Assembly (NCBI RefSeq): GCF_029168945.1
Contig: NC_083604.1
Location: forward strand, 75,222,211 to 75,286,210
DNA from: Cannabis sativa
Lineage: Eukaryota; Streptophyta; Magnoliopsida; Rosales; Cannabaceae
DNA: 64,000 nucleotides
Direction of reading: 5' to 3'
Under the pieces are notes generated by a model. It was not told the DNA's origin, did no database searches, and was given only the letters and a program-made list of their open reading frames with translations. Below, one piece after another: positions 23,767 to 36,100 of this stretch (position 1 is its first letter; each line of letters starts with the position of its first letter). The position numbers and the translations under genes are program-made.

Positions 23767-23998
23767 TGTTAATGTTATTATATACAATTTTTTTTACTAG
23801 TTTTCTATTCCTCCTAAAAGATGAAGATAAAAGACAAATGAAGTAAGTGGGCATATTCGTTTAAAATTGTTATTCTTAGCTCAATTTTTAATCAAATTAC
23901 TTGATAAAAAATGAGTCTAATATTGGTTTGAGATTTTAATTTTTAAAATGTTAAAATAAGAGGTGAATTAATACTCACTTTGCCGTACATGGGCAAAA

Positions 23999-24180
23999 TA
24001 GAGAAATGCTAAAAGGCACTAGTGATGTCTAACACTCTCCTACATGTCAATATCGTTATTGATCCAATTAAGTATGAGGTCTCATATAGTCTAATATAAT
24101 AACTTTTAGGGAGTATCGCTAGCCAATCACGAAGCAATATGTCTAGAGGTGCTAGGCACCACTGGTGCCCAATAACAATG
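23999..24180. mobile_element. MITE with GGCACTAGTG ends, copy 1
   Basis: AATGCTAAAAGGCACTAGTG at the left pairs with CACCACTGGTGCCC at the right. The body (TATCGCTAGCCAATC, TATAGTCTAATATAATAAC) is repeated in copy 2 at 30530-31385. Confidence 0.65.
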
Positions 24181-24227
24181 ATCGGCAAAATAATACTATG
24201 TTAAAAGTAAAAAAGTAAATTAATATT

Positions 24228-25430
24228 TGTTAGGCTAAAATTAGTCTAAGTTTCGGGTCATATTTTCAGTTAGTTTTCACTCTTTGTTTCTAGTTTTAAG
24301 GCTATTTTACGCTTGATTCTTTTGTTTCAGGTCCTTGGGTGTTTAAAAAAAGTATGTACAAGAATTGAGGACAAGTGGTGAAAGAATCGAGAAGAAAAAC
24401 CAAGATTGGTGTCTCTGCCTGTTCCAGTCGCGACGGGGAATTTGCCAGTCGCGACGGGAACTGGCAGCGAAAATCTCAAAGTTTCAAAGTTTAACCCCGT
24501 CACGACGGGGGCTTTGCCAGTCGCGACGGGGACCCAGTGACGGGATTTTTGGGCAGTTTCGTAATTTTGCGAATTTTAAGGATGAGACTTGGTTTAAATA
24601 GATAGAGTTCGTGAAAATTAGGGATGATTCAGAATTGGAACCCTAGAAACAAAGGAGGAGGCTAGAAGAGCGGCTTGTGGCGACCCGAATCAATTGCTTC
24701 AACTAGTTCTTTCTCTTCTCTTTAATTTTTCTATGTTCTTTTCTATTTCAATGTTAATTATGGATTTGATTATGGATGTTTTGAACTAAACTCCTATTTA
24801 GGGAGAATGATGAATGTCGTTTAAGTTTTTCCTAGTTAATGAATAATTGTCATTCCTCCATCTTGATTGTGAACACTATTCATATTTGTGTTTAATTTCC
24901 ATGTGTAAGATTGATCACCTTTTACATGTTTTATGATCTTAATTCGAAATCTGAAAAGTGAGAATTGAGACTGCTAAAATTGGATAGTCTAGGTTTTGAT
25001 GTGAAACGAAAGTATTTACATAGCCTTTGTGACATTTAGATTATTGCTTAATGCTGATTTCATGTTAGTTTAATTAAGAGATTAATTAGAGAGTGTGAGA
25101 TTTAGAACCTAGAAGATCTGAAAAGAGCTAGGTTAATTTATAATCTGTCATTCACTTCAAGAGAAGGATAGCAATTAGACATTATGATTTGGTAACTTAA
25201 CAACAGGATTCGTCTCCCTATTCTCTCATCTTGATTAATATTCACTTGTTTCTTTAAGTTTCTTGAATTTCTTTCTTCCTTTTTCAATCATAAATACTTT
25301 TGATTTGCCAAATAGAATTATAAGTATAGTTTAGTAGTAATTAATCCAATTCCCTGTGGTTCGACCTCACTTGCGTGAGTATACTACTTGATTGCGTGCA
25401 CTTGCGTAGTAATTAATAATTTTCGCAACA
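24228..25430 (+). repeat. 5' LTR
   Basis: Starts TGTTAGGCTAAAATTAG and ends TTTTCGCAACA. Near 24425-24545 it has four copies of CCAGTCGCGACGGGG-like sequence. The ORF at 24365-24601 is an artefact of this repeat. Confidence 0.93.
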
Positions 25431-25436
25431 AGTTTT

Positions 25437-25452
25437 TGGCGCCGTTGCTGGG
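25437..25452 (+). other. Primer-binding site (tRNA-Asp type)
   Basis: TGGCGCCGTTGCTGGG begins six bases after the 5' LTR. It is complementary to the 3' end of plant tRNA-Asp, with one mismatch (TTGCTGG for TTGCCGG). Confidence 0.8.
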
Positions 25453-25718
25453 AAATTGTTTAAAGATTAATATTACACAAAATTATACTAACTTCTACTT
25501 TGGTATATTTTCTCTTGCTGATTTTCTAACCTTTTCTCTTGCAAAAAAAAAAAAAAAAAGCTGTTCTTATCTATTTCAGGTATTTTGAGTGCATGCCCCG
25601 CCAAGGGCAAGCAGTTATACTACCCATCGACCACCGAAATTGAGAAAACTTGTAGGACAAACCGAAGGACCATGAGGCAAGAAGGAGTTTCAAAGAATCA
25701 GCCGAAACAACAGAAATC

Positions 25719-27953
25719 ATGGCTGCTAATGTGAATGCGAATGCTGCAAATAACGACAATAATGGTGGTGCCGTGGAAGATCAAGCTAATGGCCGTAGCT
25801 TGAGAGATTACATTCTCCCTACTCTGACGGGAGTGCAGTCATGTATCAGGCCACCGGCAGTGGATGCGAATAACTTTGAGATCAAACCTGCCATACTTCA
25901 AATGGTGCAGTCTTCAGTTCAGTTTGGTGGCCTCCCTTCTGAAGATCCTAATCTGCATCTCTCGAACTTCATGGAACTTTGTGAGACTTTTAAAGTCAAT
26001 GGAGTTAGTGATGATGCCATTCGTTTGAGAGTGTTTCCATTCTCACTTAGAGAAAGAGCCAAGAGCTGGTTAATCTCCTTGCCACCAAATTCCATAGCAA
26101 CATGGACAGACTTAGCTACTAAATTTCTGTCTAAGTTCTTTCCCCCAGCAAAGTCTGCTAAGCTGCGAGGAGAGATCAACAATTTCTGTCAACAAGAGAA
26201 TGAGTCTCTCTATGAGTCTTGGGAGAGGTTCAAGGACTTAATCAGAAAGTGTCCTCATCATGGTATTGAGAAGTGGATGCTGGTTCATAATTTCTATAAC
26301 GGGTTGGTTGGTAACACTAGAACCCTGATAGATGCAGCAGCTGGTGGAGCCTTTATGAGAAAGAGTGCTAATGAGGCTTATGATCTATTAGAGGAGATGG
26401 CTCTAAACAATCAGCAGTGGCCAACTGAAAGGAGTCAAACTAAGAAGGTTGCTGGTGTGCTAGAGGTGGATGCCATTACAAAGCTGACAGCTCAGGTTGA
26501 GGCCCTAACAAAGCTGATCGTAGTGCAAGCCAAACAAGCTCAAGTGGTTTGTGAGATATATGGAGGTCCCCATCACTTTTCTGAGTGTCAGACAGATGTG
26601 GATGATTTGCCAATGGATCAAGCAAAAGCCATTGGAAACTATTCCCAAAACAATAATTATGGGCACAACCAACAGGGGTTCTACCAGCAGAGAAACCAGC
26701 CCCAACAAAACCAACAACAGCTGCAACAACAAAGTTTTATTGGAGGCTCCACTATCCAAGCTGATTTATTGCTCCAATTCATGATGGAAACTAGAGCCTC
26801 TATTAAAACTCTAGAAACTCAAATGGAACAATTGGCTACTCAAGTGGAAAAACAAGCTCAAGGAAATTCGCCTAGCACTAATGATGCAAAAGGAAAAGAG
26901 CAATGTAAAGCAATTTCCTTAAGGAGTGGAAAAAAATATGATGGGCCTGAGATGATACAACCAGTGGATGAAGAGATTAAAGATCAAACAACACCAACAG
27001 CAGAGAAGGCTACTGATAGCCCAGCACAACCACAACAGTCTCCACCAATTAGCATTGATCACCATGTGAAAATACCCTATCCCCAGAGACTTAGAAAGTC
27101 AAGTCTAGACAAGCAGTTCGCCAAATTCCTAGAAGTCTTTAAAAGACTACACATCAACATTCCTTTTGCTGAAGCTTTGGAACAAATGCCCCGTTATGTG
27201 AAGTTCATGAAGGAGATATTGTCTAAGAAGAGAAAATTGGAGGACTATGAAACAGTGGCATTAACTGAGGAGTGTAGCGCCATTTTGCAAAAGAAACTAC
27301 CGCCCAAGCTTAAAGATCCGGGTAGTTTCAATATTCCATGCTCTATAGGGGGTTCGGTGGAAACTAAAGCTCTATGTGATCTGGGAGCAAGCATTAATCT
27401 AATGCCATTGTCTGTCTTCAAAAGGCTAGGATTGGGAAAAGCAAAGCCTACAACAGTGACTTTGCAACTGGCAGATTGTTCTTTGACTCATCCTCGTGGG
27501 ATAATTGAAGATGTACTGGTGAAGGTTGGTAAGTTTATCTTCCCTGCTGATTTCCTAATTCTTGATATGGAGGAAGATTCAACTATTCCCATTATTTTGG
27601 GAAGACCATTCTTAGCCACGGGCCGAGCATTAATAGATGTATAAAAGGGGGAGTTAAAGTTGAGAGTGCAAGATGAAGAGGTCAATTTTAAAGTTTTTGC
27701 CCCAACCGACATTCCTACCTGTTGCAAGATTGAGATGGTGAAGGGTTCTTTTGTTAAAGCTGATAAGATGAAAGCAAAACCTAAAGAGCGACTTCGAACG
27801 ATTCGGCGGGGTTGGAAAAGATTGATGTGTGGTAATTCTGAAGGTAAACTTCCTCTTGTGCAAAACTCTGAAATTAGCAACATTGGAGGTCAATTTTCTT
27901 CATTTGGTACAAGGACCCTATTGGATGCAAGAGGTGGACTTGATCCAATTTGA
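25719..27953 (+). CDS. Gag-protease polyprotein with an internal stop
   Basis: An open frame of 641 codons (25719-27644) ends at TAA, but the same frame stays open to 27953. The sequence after the stop ([18 protein letters not shown]) is what normally follows IDV in this family, so the stop probably replaced a Gln codon. The gag core is at about residues 80-190 ([17 protein letters not shown] ... [13 protein letters not shown]). A Cys-His cluster [13 protein letters not shown] is near 277-289. An aspartic protease follows with [14 protein letters not shown] near 551 and [17 protein letters not shown] at the end. These are marks of Athila/Tat-type Ty3 elements. The polymerase part is absent. 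Confidence 0.85.
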
Positions 27954-29290
27954 AGTAGTATTGAGGCCAAACCCCTTCTGATGGGGGTTCTAGTAAGTCC
28001 TTCTCACCTTGAGTATAATAACACATTGGGGACAATGTCATATTTAGTTTGGGGGGAGAGACTTAAAATTTTTACTTAAAATTTTTAAATTCTGCACTTT
28101 AATTTCTGCATTTTAATTTTCTGTTTTAGTTTTTTTGTTTTAGTTAAGGAATGGCAATAAGCTTGACGATAGTTGTATACTGCTGATTAGTGTGATGTGA
28201 TCTGAAATTGTAAAATAACTGTGTGCTTGATTCTGTTAACTCTTTGGATTAGTTTAGATGCTTAGAAACCTGTGTTTATCTACAAATACTCAATCTGTGA
28301 AAATTGTTATAATTTTTTTTTACGATGGTTTGTGGTAAGATTGACAGGATAGCTTAGAACTTGCATGTTTATTCTTTTGAGACGAAATCCTTAATAGTGT
28401 TCAATTGGAATATGACTTAGGCATTTGTTGGATAGTTTGAGCCTTTCAAGCCTACCGTAATAATGTGTATCCCTAGTTAATCTTTTGAGCCTAAAGCCGT
28501 TATGTTTTTCACCCATCGATTTGAAAAATTGCAACCACACTATTAATTTTTCTTCACTATGTTATCCATGATATCATAAGCTACATAATTAGTTTGGGGG
28601 AGGAGAAACATTTAGTGTGAGGAAATAGTGAGAGGGAGAAAAACTTGTAAGATTGAGAAGAGCAAAAAAAAAAAAAAAATTTGTAATTCAATGTCACTGA
28701 AAAAAAAATAGAATATGATGAAAAAAAAAACACAATAAAAAGTAAAAATATGTGTGAAAAAAAAAGAAAAAAAAGTCAGTGATGTTGAAAAATAATAGAG
28801 ATGTCTTCTATCAATCTTGGTAAATTCAGGGAATATTATGAGATCTTAGAAAAAGAAAAGTAAGAAGCTTGTGGGTTCTGTTTGTGTGCTTATGATATCT
28901 TTAGCCAAAATTTTCTTTTGTCTATCCCTGAATATCTGAGCCATATTACCTAAAGCCTTGAAAAGACCTAACGATTCCAAAGAATACTGTCAACATTAGT
29001 GGAGAAAGGTAAGCATGCAAGCTTATGAGTTATCAGGCTGTGGAACTGTTGGAAAGAGTAAAACTTTTATAACAATGTTTCACATTTGAATAAATTCTTG
29101 CAGTTGTACATAGTGTTATAAATTGAGCATCTGAGTTAATTGTTAGAGTTAGTGGGATCGAAATTCTAGTTTATGCAAGGAAGAAAACAGAGCATGAGTC
29201 GGCGGCGTGCATCGATTATCCGACGGCCGTAGTTAGTTTTTTTTTTTTTACCTTACTCGGGGGCGAGTAAGAATCTAGTTTGGGGGAATT
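27954..29290 (+). other. Non-coding interior of the LTR element
   Basis: About 1.3 kb holds no domain. It contains two TTTGGGGG purine-rich words (28050 and 28591), A-rich runs at 28660-28780, and the final polypurine tract TTTGGGGGAATT (about 29279-29290) abutting the 3' LTR. The place where pol would be is empty. Confidence 0.75.
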
Positions 29291-30492
29291 TGTTAGGCTA
29301 AAATTAGTCTAAGTTTCGGGTCATATTTTCAGTTAGTTTTCACTCTTTGTTTCTAGTTTTAGGGCTATTTTACGCTTGATTCTTTTGTTTCAGGTCCTTG
29401 GGTGTTTAAAAAAAGTATGTACAAGAATTGAGGACAAGTGGTGAAAGAATCGAGAAGAAAAACCAAGATTGGTGTCTATGCCTGTTCCAGTCGCGACGGG
29501 GAATTTGCCAGTCGCGACGGGAACTGGCAGCGAAAATCTCAAAGTTTCAAAGTTTAACCCCGTCGCGACGGGGGCTTTGCCAGTCGCGATGGGGACCCAG
29601 TGACGGGATTTTTGGGCAGTTTCGTAATTTCGCGAATTTTAAGGATGAGACTTGGTTTAAATAGATAGAGTTCGTGAAAATTAGGGATGATTCAGAATTG
29701 GAACCCTAGAAACAAAGGAGGAGGCTAGAAGAGCGGCTTGTGGCGACCCGAATCAATTGCTTCAACTAGTTCTTTCTCTTCTCTTTAATTTTTCTATGTT
29801 CTTTTCTATTTCAATGTTAATTATGGATTTGATTATGGATGTTTTGAACTAAACTCCTATTTAGGGAGAATGATGAATGTCGTTTAAGTTTTTCCTAGTT
29901 AATGAATAATTGCCATTCCTCCATCTTGATTGTGAACACTATTCATATTTGTGTTTAATTTCCATGTGTAAGATTGATCACCTTTTACATGTTTTATGAT
30001 CTTAATTCGAAATCTGAAAAGTGAGAATTGAGACTGCTAAAATTGGATAGTCTAGGTTTTGATGTGAAACGAAAGTATTTACATAGCCTTTGTGACATTT
30101 AGATTATTGCTTAATGCTGATTTCATGTTAGTTTAATTAAGAGATTAATTAGAGAGCGTGAGATTTAGAACCTAGAAGATCTGAAAAGAGCTAGGTTAAT
30201 TTATAATCTGTCATTCACTTCAAGAGAAAGATATCAATTAGACATTAACATTGGTAACTTAACAACATGATTCGTCTCCCTATTCTCTCATCTTGATTAA
30301 TATTCACTTGTTTCTTTAAGTTTCTTGAATTTCTTTCTTCCTTTTTCAATCATAAATACTTTTGATTTGCCAAATAGAATTATAAGTATAGTTTAGTAGT
30401 AATTAATCCAATTCCCTGTGGTTCGACCTCACTTGCGTGAGTATACTACTTGATTGCGTGCACTTGCGTAGTAATTAATAATTTTCGCAACA
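29291..30492 (+). repeat. 3' LTR
   Basis: Almost identical to the 5' LTR. Differences include CACGACGG/CGCGACGG, GTGTGAG/GCGTGAG and a short changed block near 30226-30255. Ends ...CGCAACA followed by ATATT. Confidence 0.93.
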
Positions 30493-30529
30493 ATATTAAT
30501 GACAAAGCTCCGAGTGCAATTTACTTTTA

Positions 30530-31385
30530 GAGAAATGCTAAAAACACTAGTGGTATTTAGTACTTTCCTATGTAGGGGTGGGCATCCGATCCAATCCAAT
30601 CTTTTTTTTTCTCATCCGATCCAATCCAATTAGTAATTGGATTTGGAAAATCATTATCCGATCCAATCCAATCAGACCTCAAAATCCAATCCAATCCAAT
30701 CCAATCCAATTACTATGGATCGGTTTTTTAATTGGATATCCAATTACACACCTAAATTTCAATATTAGCTTAAAAATATAAAGAAAAATACGTAAAAAAC
30801 TAAGTATTACTTTTTTATTTAAGTTTAATACTTCATAAACATACTATTCTTACAAGTGTATTGTAGCTAAAAGTTTTAAATAATTAAAACAACAACATTT
30901 CTAAGTAATAAAATAGAACAAAACATCATGAAAATAAAATACACTAAATAATCAAGTGTTACAAATTCAATATACAAAAAAATATAATAAATATTTATTA
31001 TATTTTTTAATATTTTTTATTATATAAATAATTTTTTAATATATATAAATGTAATTGGATTGGATCGGTTTTTAATTGGATTTTGAGATTGACATCCAAT
31101 AACCGATCCAATCCAATTAGAATCCAACTTTTAGGATCCAATCCAATCCAATCCAATTGTAATTGGATATCCAACTTTTTGTAATTGGATTGGATTTGAT
31201 CAGTTCAGTTCAATTAGATTGGATTGGATGATGCCCACCCCTATTCCTATGTGTTAATATTACTATTGGTTCAACTAAGTATCAGATTCTATATAGTTTA
31301 ATATAATAATTTTTAGGAAGTATCGCTAACTAATTGCAAAATAATATTTCTAAAAATATTAAACACTACTGATACCTAATATTAA
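30530..31385. mobile_element. MITE with GGCACTAGTG-type ends, copy 2 (interrupted)
   Basis: AGAAATGCTAAAAACACTAG at the left and AACACTACTGATACCTAAT at the right match copy 1 at 23999-24180. The body GTATCGCTAACTAATTGC aligns too. It is split by the hAT-type MITE at 30573-31243. Confidence 0.6.
30573..31243. mobile_element. hAT-type MITE rich in GATCCAATCCAAT
   Basis: Inverted ends TAGGGGTGGGCATCC and GGATGATGCCCACCCCTA are flanked by the perfect 8-bp duplication TTCCTATG (30565-30572 and 31244-31251). Both arms are made largely of ATCCAATCCAAT words and their complement, with an AT-rich centre. The 8-bp duplication fits the hAT superfamily. Confidence 0.85.
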
Positions 31386-31753
31386 TACTCTTACTTTTAT
31401 TATATACTCCAAGTAAATATTTAATAAGGATTAATGGTGGATTAGTTTCACATATAAAAAGTTTGACCAAATTTATTGTTTATTAATGAGTATTATTATT
31501 GGATATCAGTGGTTGCCCATCATTTTCTATAGTTGACATTATATGATTTGTTAGTAATATTTTTTAAAAATTCGGTGGAATCTAATAGTTAATTATAACA
31601 AAAAGATAGGTTGTTTCTAACATTTTTCTTTATTGATTTAATGAGTATTTAAATTTAAAACTTTTTTATGGGGATGTGTGATTCCATAGGTTATATACTT
31701 TTTCTTTTTTGAAAGGGCATTTAGGTTATAGACCTTGAACAATTTTAATTTTT

Positions 31754-32252
31754 GAGTAATTTGTGGTAAAACCCCCTCAATTATCAATTTACTAGCAAAA
31801 AACCATCCAACCTCATATTTTTGTGGGAAAACCCTCCAAAGTACAGTTTCGTTTACATTTTTAAGGTGTCGTCTGTCCAACTTCGTTAAGTCTTAATTTT
31901 GTCCACGTGGCAATGACAGGTCACTAAAAAATTATCCCACGTGGCCGTATTTTACAAAATCAAAATAAATATTTTGGATGGTTTTTTGCAAGTAAATTGA
32001 TAGTTGGGGGGTTTTGCCGCAAATTACTCTAAATTTTTTATTTTGATTTTGTAAAATATGGCCACGTGGGATAATTTTTTAGTGACCTGTCATTGCCACG
32101 TGGGCAAAATTAAGACTTAACGAGGTTGGACAGACGACACCTTAAAAATGTAAACGAAACTGTACTTTGGAGGGTTTTCCCACAAAAATATGAGGTTGGA
32201 TGGTTTTTTGCTAGTAAATTGATAGTTTGGAGGGTGTTGCCGCAAATTACTC
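31754..32252. mobile_element. Long foldback element
   Basis: The left arm (31754-31920) and right arm (about 32090-32252) are near-perfect inverted copies, for example AAACCATCCAACCTCATATT against AATATGAGGTTGGATGGTTT. Inside, CCACGTGGCAATGACAGGTC is mirrored at 32086-32104. A third, partial arm copy (GGATGGTTTTTTGCAAGTAA) lies near 31976-32030. No ORF. Confidence 0.8.
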
Positions 32253-33171
32253 TTAATTTTTTAATTTCCTTAAATCACATTTTTTTCCATTAACAAAAAT
32301 ATATAATTGAGGAATTTTAAAAAATACTATTTTTTTTATATTTTATTTACACGTTTGCAACTTAAAAGTTTTTATTTATAAAAATATATTTGTAAAATTT
32401 AAAAATTATAAAAATATACTTTATTTAAAAAGTAAAAAAAAAAATAAGATTCTTCCAACAACTATAAATTAACAATAAATAAATTATAAAATAACAAAAA
32501 AAAAAATCATCATAACTATAATGCAATGATAAAGTAACCATACTAAAAAAAAATGTATTTTTTGTAAATATAAAAATTTAAAACAATAAATTTTTTAATT
32601 TGTTTTTTTTAAATTTTTAGTCATTTATGTAAGTTTTTATATACTTAATTCTCAACAACTTTTTTTTTTTATTACAACCCAATCACCTTTATACATCAAT
32701 TCCGAAAATAACTTGGTACATTAATTCATACATCTTTCCCACTCCCCAAAAAAATGAAAAAAAGAAAAAGAAAATGGATTTTAGTGAATATCGAAACCTA
32801 AAATGTCTGACACCAAACCCACTTTTCACTATTCTTTCAAGTCTTTTACCAAACGACAAAAGTCCAACACAACTTCCCCTGTTCGTCATTTACCGTAAAC
32901 AAATGACGTTCTTTTCCTCGTAATGCTTCATTTCTGCAAATGGGATACCTGGTAATTACACTATTTTATTTTACTCTCAAAGTAATTTCCTTTTCCATTA
33001 AACTTTACTAATTTAATTTTTAATTTTGTTTTTTTTTTCTTCTAAAGCTTTGATCATGGGGTCATTGTAATCATCTGAAAGGAGAGTCTGTCTCGACTGA
33101 TTTGAGCACTGGGGTTTGGATTTTTTTCTTCTCAACCCAAAGATTTTGATTTTTGAAGCTCTGAAAGAAAA
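32253..33171. other. AT-rich stretch and REM-3 promoter region
   Basis: Simple AT sequence to about 32900. 32900-33171 resembles the upstream regions of other REM genes in the cluster (GCTTTGATCATGGGG; GGGATACCTGG). No gene seen. Confidence 0.4.
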
Positions 33172-36100
33172 ATGCCAAGTGACCCTTCGGAAGAGAGTGA
33201 AAAGCCCATATTTTTATCAAAAAGTTCACACTTTTACAAGATAATTTTGAGAGACACTCTTGAAGAGAATAAACTTGTAAGCCCTCAATTTCTTAGAATA
33301 ATGTATATGATAATAACCCTTAATTTGTTATGCTTTTTTCACATGCAACATTATAGGTGGTTTTAAGTTTTAACTCAACATTAATAAATTGATGAACATT
33401 GAATGTTATCACTAGTACTACTTGGGAGTTGTTCAAGTAGTTGAAATTTTGTTTTGTAGAAACAAAAGGGGTTATTTTGTCAAAAAAAGATTGGCCACTT
33501 TGACCATACTTGTAAATTTGTGTAGAAGAGTGTTTTACTCTTTTTGTAATGGTTTTAGTAGAATGAAGAAAGTGAAATGATAGTGCAGATGTATTTTTGA
33601 AATAATTTTGCCTTTTTTTTTTTTTCAGGGGATTCCTCATTATTTTGTGAAGAAATGTGGAGAAACTTTAACCGAAACGGTTTATATCAAGCTTCCATGT
33701 GGTTCAAAATGGCAAATGAAGATAGAAAATTGTAGTGGGAAGTTTTGGTTACAAAAGGGTTTCTCAGAATTTATGAAGCATTACTCCATAGGTAGAGGTT
33801 ATGTGCTAACTTTTAGATATGATGGGAATTCTGAACTTTATGTTGCCATATTTGATACAACTACTATGGAGATAGACTATTCCTCTTTCCCTGCTCATTT
33901 TGATAAGTCTAACAATGATGAGAAACTCCAAATTCCAAAGAAGGAAGTTATTGATGATGATGATGACAGCATTGAAATCTTGGATGATATCTACCCTTGT
34001 GACAATTCAGGGGTAACATCTCCTAGTGCTCAGTCTCCTAAGAGAATAAAAACAAGTCCTACAGGTAAAGCTCAAGCAACTTATCTCATTTAAAAGTTGA
34101 AGACTCACTCACATTAGATCCTATCCAGTTTTTGAAAGAATTAGAATATAGGAATCTGGTAGGCCTTAGGGTAATAAATAAAGAGGGTAATTAGGTAATT
34201 GTAATTAGAGTATTGAGATTGTATAAATAGGAGAGTAATAGAAGGGTTTTGGAAAGTGAATGATTTTAGTTAAATGAGCTTTTAGCTCTTGGGAGAGAGC
34301 TGGGTCTCTCGAATACCCAGCAACATTGTTATCCTCTTCTATATCAATATACAACTCATTATTTTCTTATAATTGCTACTGTTATACTAAATTGATAGGA
34401 AATTCCTACTGTGAATGATTTAGTTAAGTGAGCTTGTAGCTCTTGGGAGAGAGCTGGGTCTCTCGAATACCCAGCAAACTTGTTCTCTTTGTCACTCTAA
34501 TATCAATATACTTGCTATTTCCTATTGTTTCTACTGTTTGGCTCTATTTTCTTTTATCTTGCTACTGATTACACCCAAAATGATAGGAAATTCCTATCAA
34601 ATTTTTGAGACAGTTTGTAACACACAAATTCTAACTGATACCTCTAGTTAGATAGGACTAGTCTTTTATATAGACTCAAAACAACCAGCATACTGAACAA
34701 CTTATGCATACACCTGGATATGAAAGCATATATTTGATGCCTAACAGTTTAGTTGAGTTCAATGATCGGAGATCTCTAAGCTGGATTAGAGGGCTTGGAA
34801 AATTACTCTTATTATGATTTATAGATTCTATGTTATGATACGTATGTTTCATTTTTTATAGGAAAACTTGATTCACCTTTTGAAAGTGACCAAGTTCAAT
34901 CTACTGCCCCACGAAAGACGAATAATGGGATTCCTAGAACTATACCATTGGTTAATAGTGAAAAATATGAAGCTCTTCAGAGGACTAGCGATTTTAAATC
35001 TGAACACCCGTATTTCAAGGTTGTCATGCAACCATACTATATCCGCAAGGGACGCCTGGTAAGATCTGTTTTGTAATCTAATTATAATAATATTTGCTGA
35101 AGAGTCATAAAGTTTGTCAAAGAATAGGTGCTTCCATGGAGCAAATTGTATGTGCAATTTTCTGTGTGTTATCACATCAGATTTGTTTCCTTATTTCCTT
35201 TTGTGTTGCTTTAGCACATAGAGCACCAATTTGCAAAGAATCATCTGAATAAGAGATATTGTGATGTAATCCTCAAAGTTCCAAAAGAGAATGATGCTTG
35301 GCGTGTGAGGTACAGTTTTGGAGAGTGTAAGAAGGCGTCACCAAGGCTCTTACGTGGTTGGTCAGCATTTGTTCGGGACAATAATTTGAAAGTAGGTGAT
35401 GTCTGTGCGTTTGTCTTGGTTGATGCGGTAAATATTTCATTTGAGGTTGTAAGATTAGATCCTGAAAGAAGCTCAAATAGTCATATGTCCACAGGTAAGT
35501 GATGATTGTTATTCTTTTGGCAACTAATCTATGTTATTTCCTTGATTACATACACTTCATTTTTACTTTTTAGAAAACTTAATGCCTTGTTCATTTCTTG
35601 TGCTCCATTTTAGCTCATCATGAATCTGAAACCCCTAGCTTTCACAATTTTTCTCCTGCAATACAAGAAAAGGGATGCAATTCGAGTCAGAATTCAAAGC
35701 CACCATTGTTTGGAGAGCAACATCTCTCGGCTTTCAATGAGAGAGTTAAATTTTATGAAAATTCTGCTTTTGAAAGTGGAAATCCATTCTTCAAGATAGT
35801 TATTGAACGATCAAATACGTGGTATGCGGTAAGTTTTTCTAAAACCTTAATCTATGTGAGCTGTTATTTACTCTAATTGAGAAGTGTTGTGTTATTTACA
35901 CAAAATCCATTTAAAAACTAATCAGCAAAACTCAACAACAGCGAAATCGCACAACACATTTTATACTGACTCCATCGTAGATCGATCTACTTCTCATTTA
36001 AGCTCTCCCACAAAATATTTTCATTATAACAGAGGTGAAAATCCGAAAGGGTAGACACAAGGTCTGAGGTTCGAGTCCCTCTTAGTTACCTACATAGTGA

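Larger units (their letters stand above)
24228..30492 (+). mobile_element. Young Ty3-type LTR retrotransposon, gag-protease only
   Basis: Two LTRs of 1203 and 1202 bp bound the element, with TG...CA ends and a perfect 5-bp target duplication ATATT (24223-24227 and 30493-30497). The LTRs differ at roughly a dozen sites by eye, so the insertion is recent. The interior has a primer-binding site, one gag-protease frame and a purine tract before the 3' LTR. It has no reverse transcriptase, RNase H or integrase. It would depend on another element for movement. Confidence 0.93.

Noticed and set aside
24365..24601. 78-codon ORF, repeated at 29428-29664
   Set aside because: It lies inside both LTRs and reads through the CGCGACGG repeats. 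No domain.
36060..36090. tRNA gene
   Set aside because: Only a B box is present and no cloverleaf can be formed. A SINE remnant fits better.
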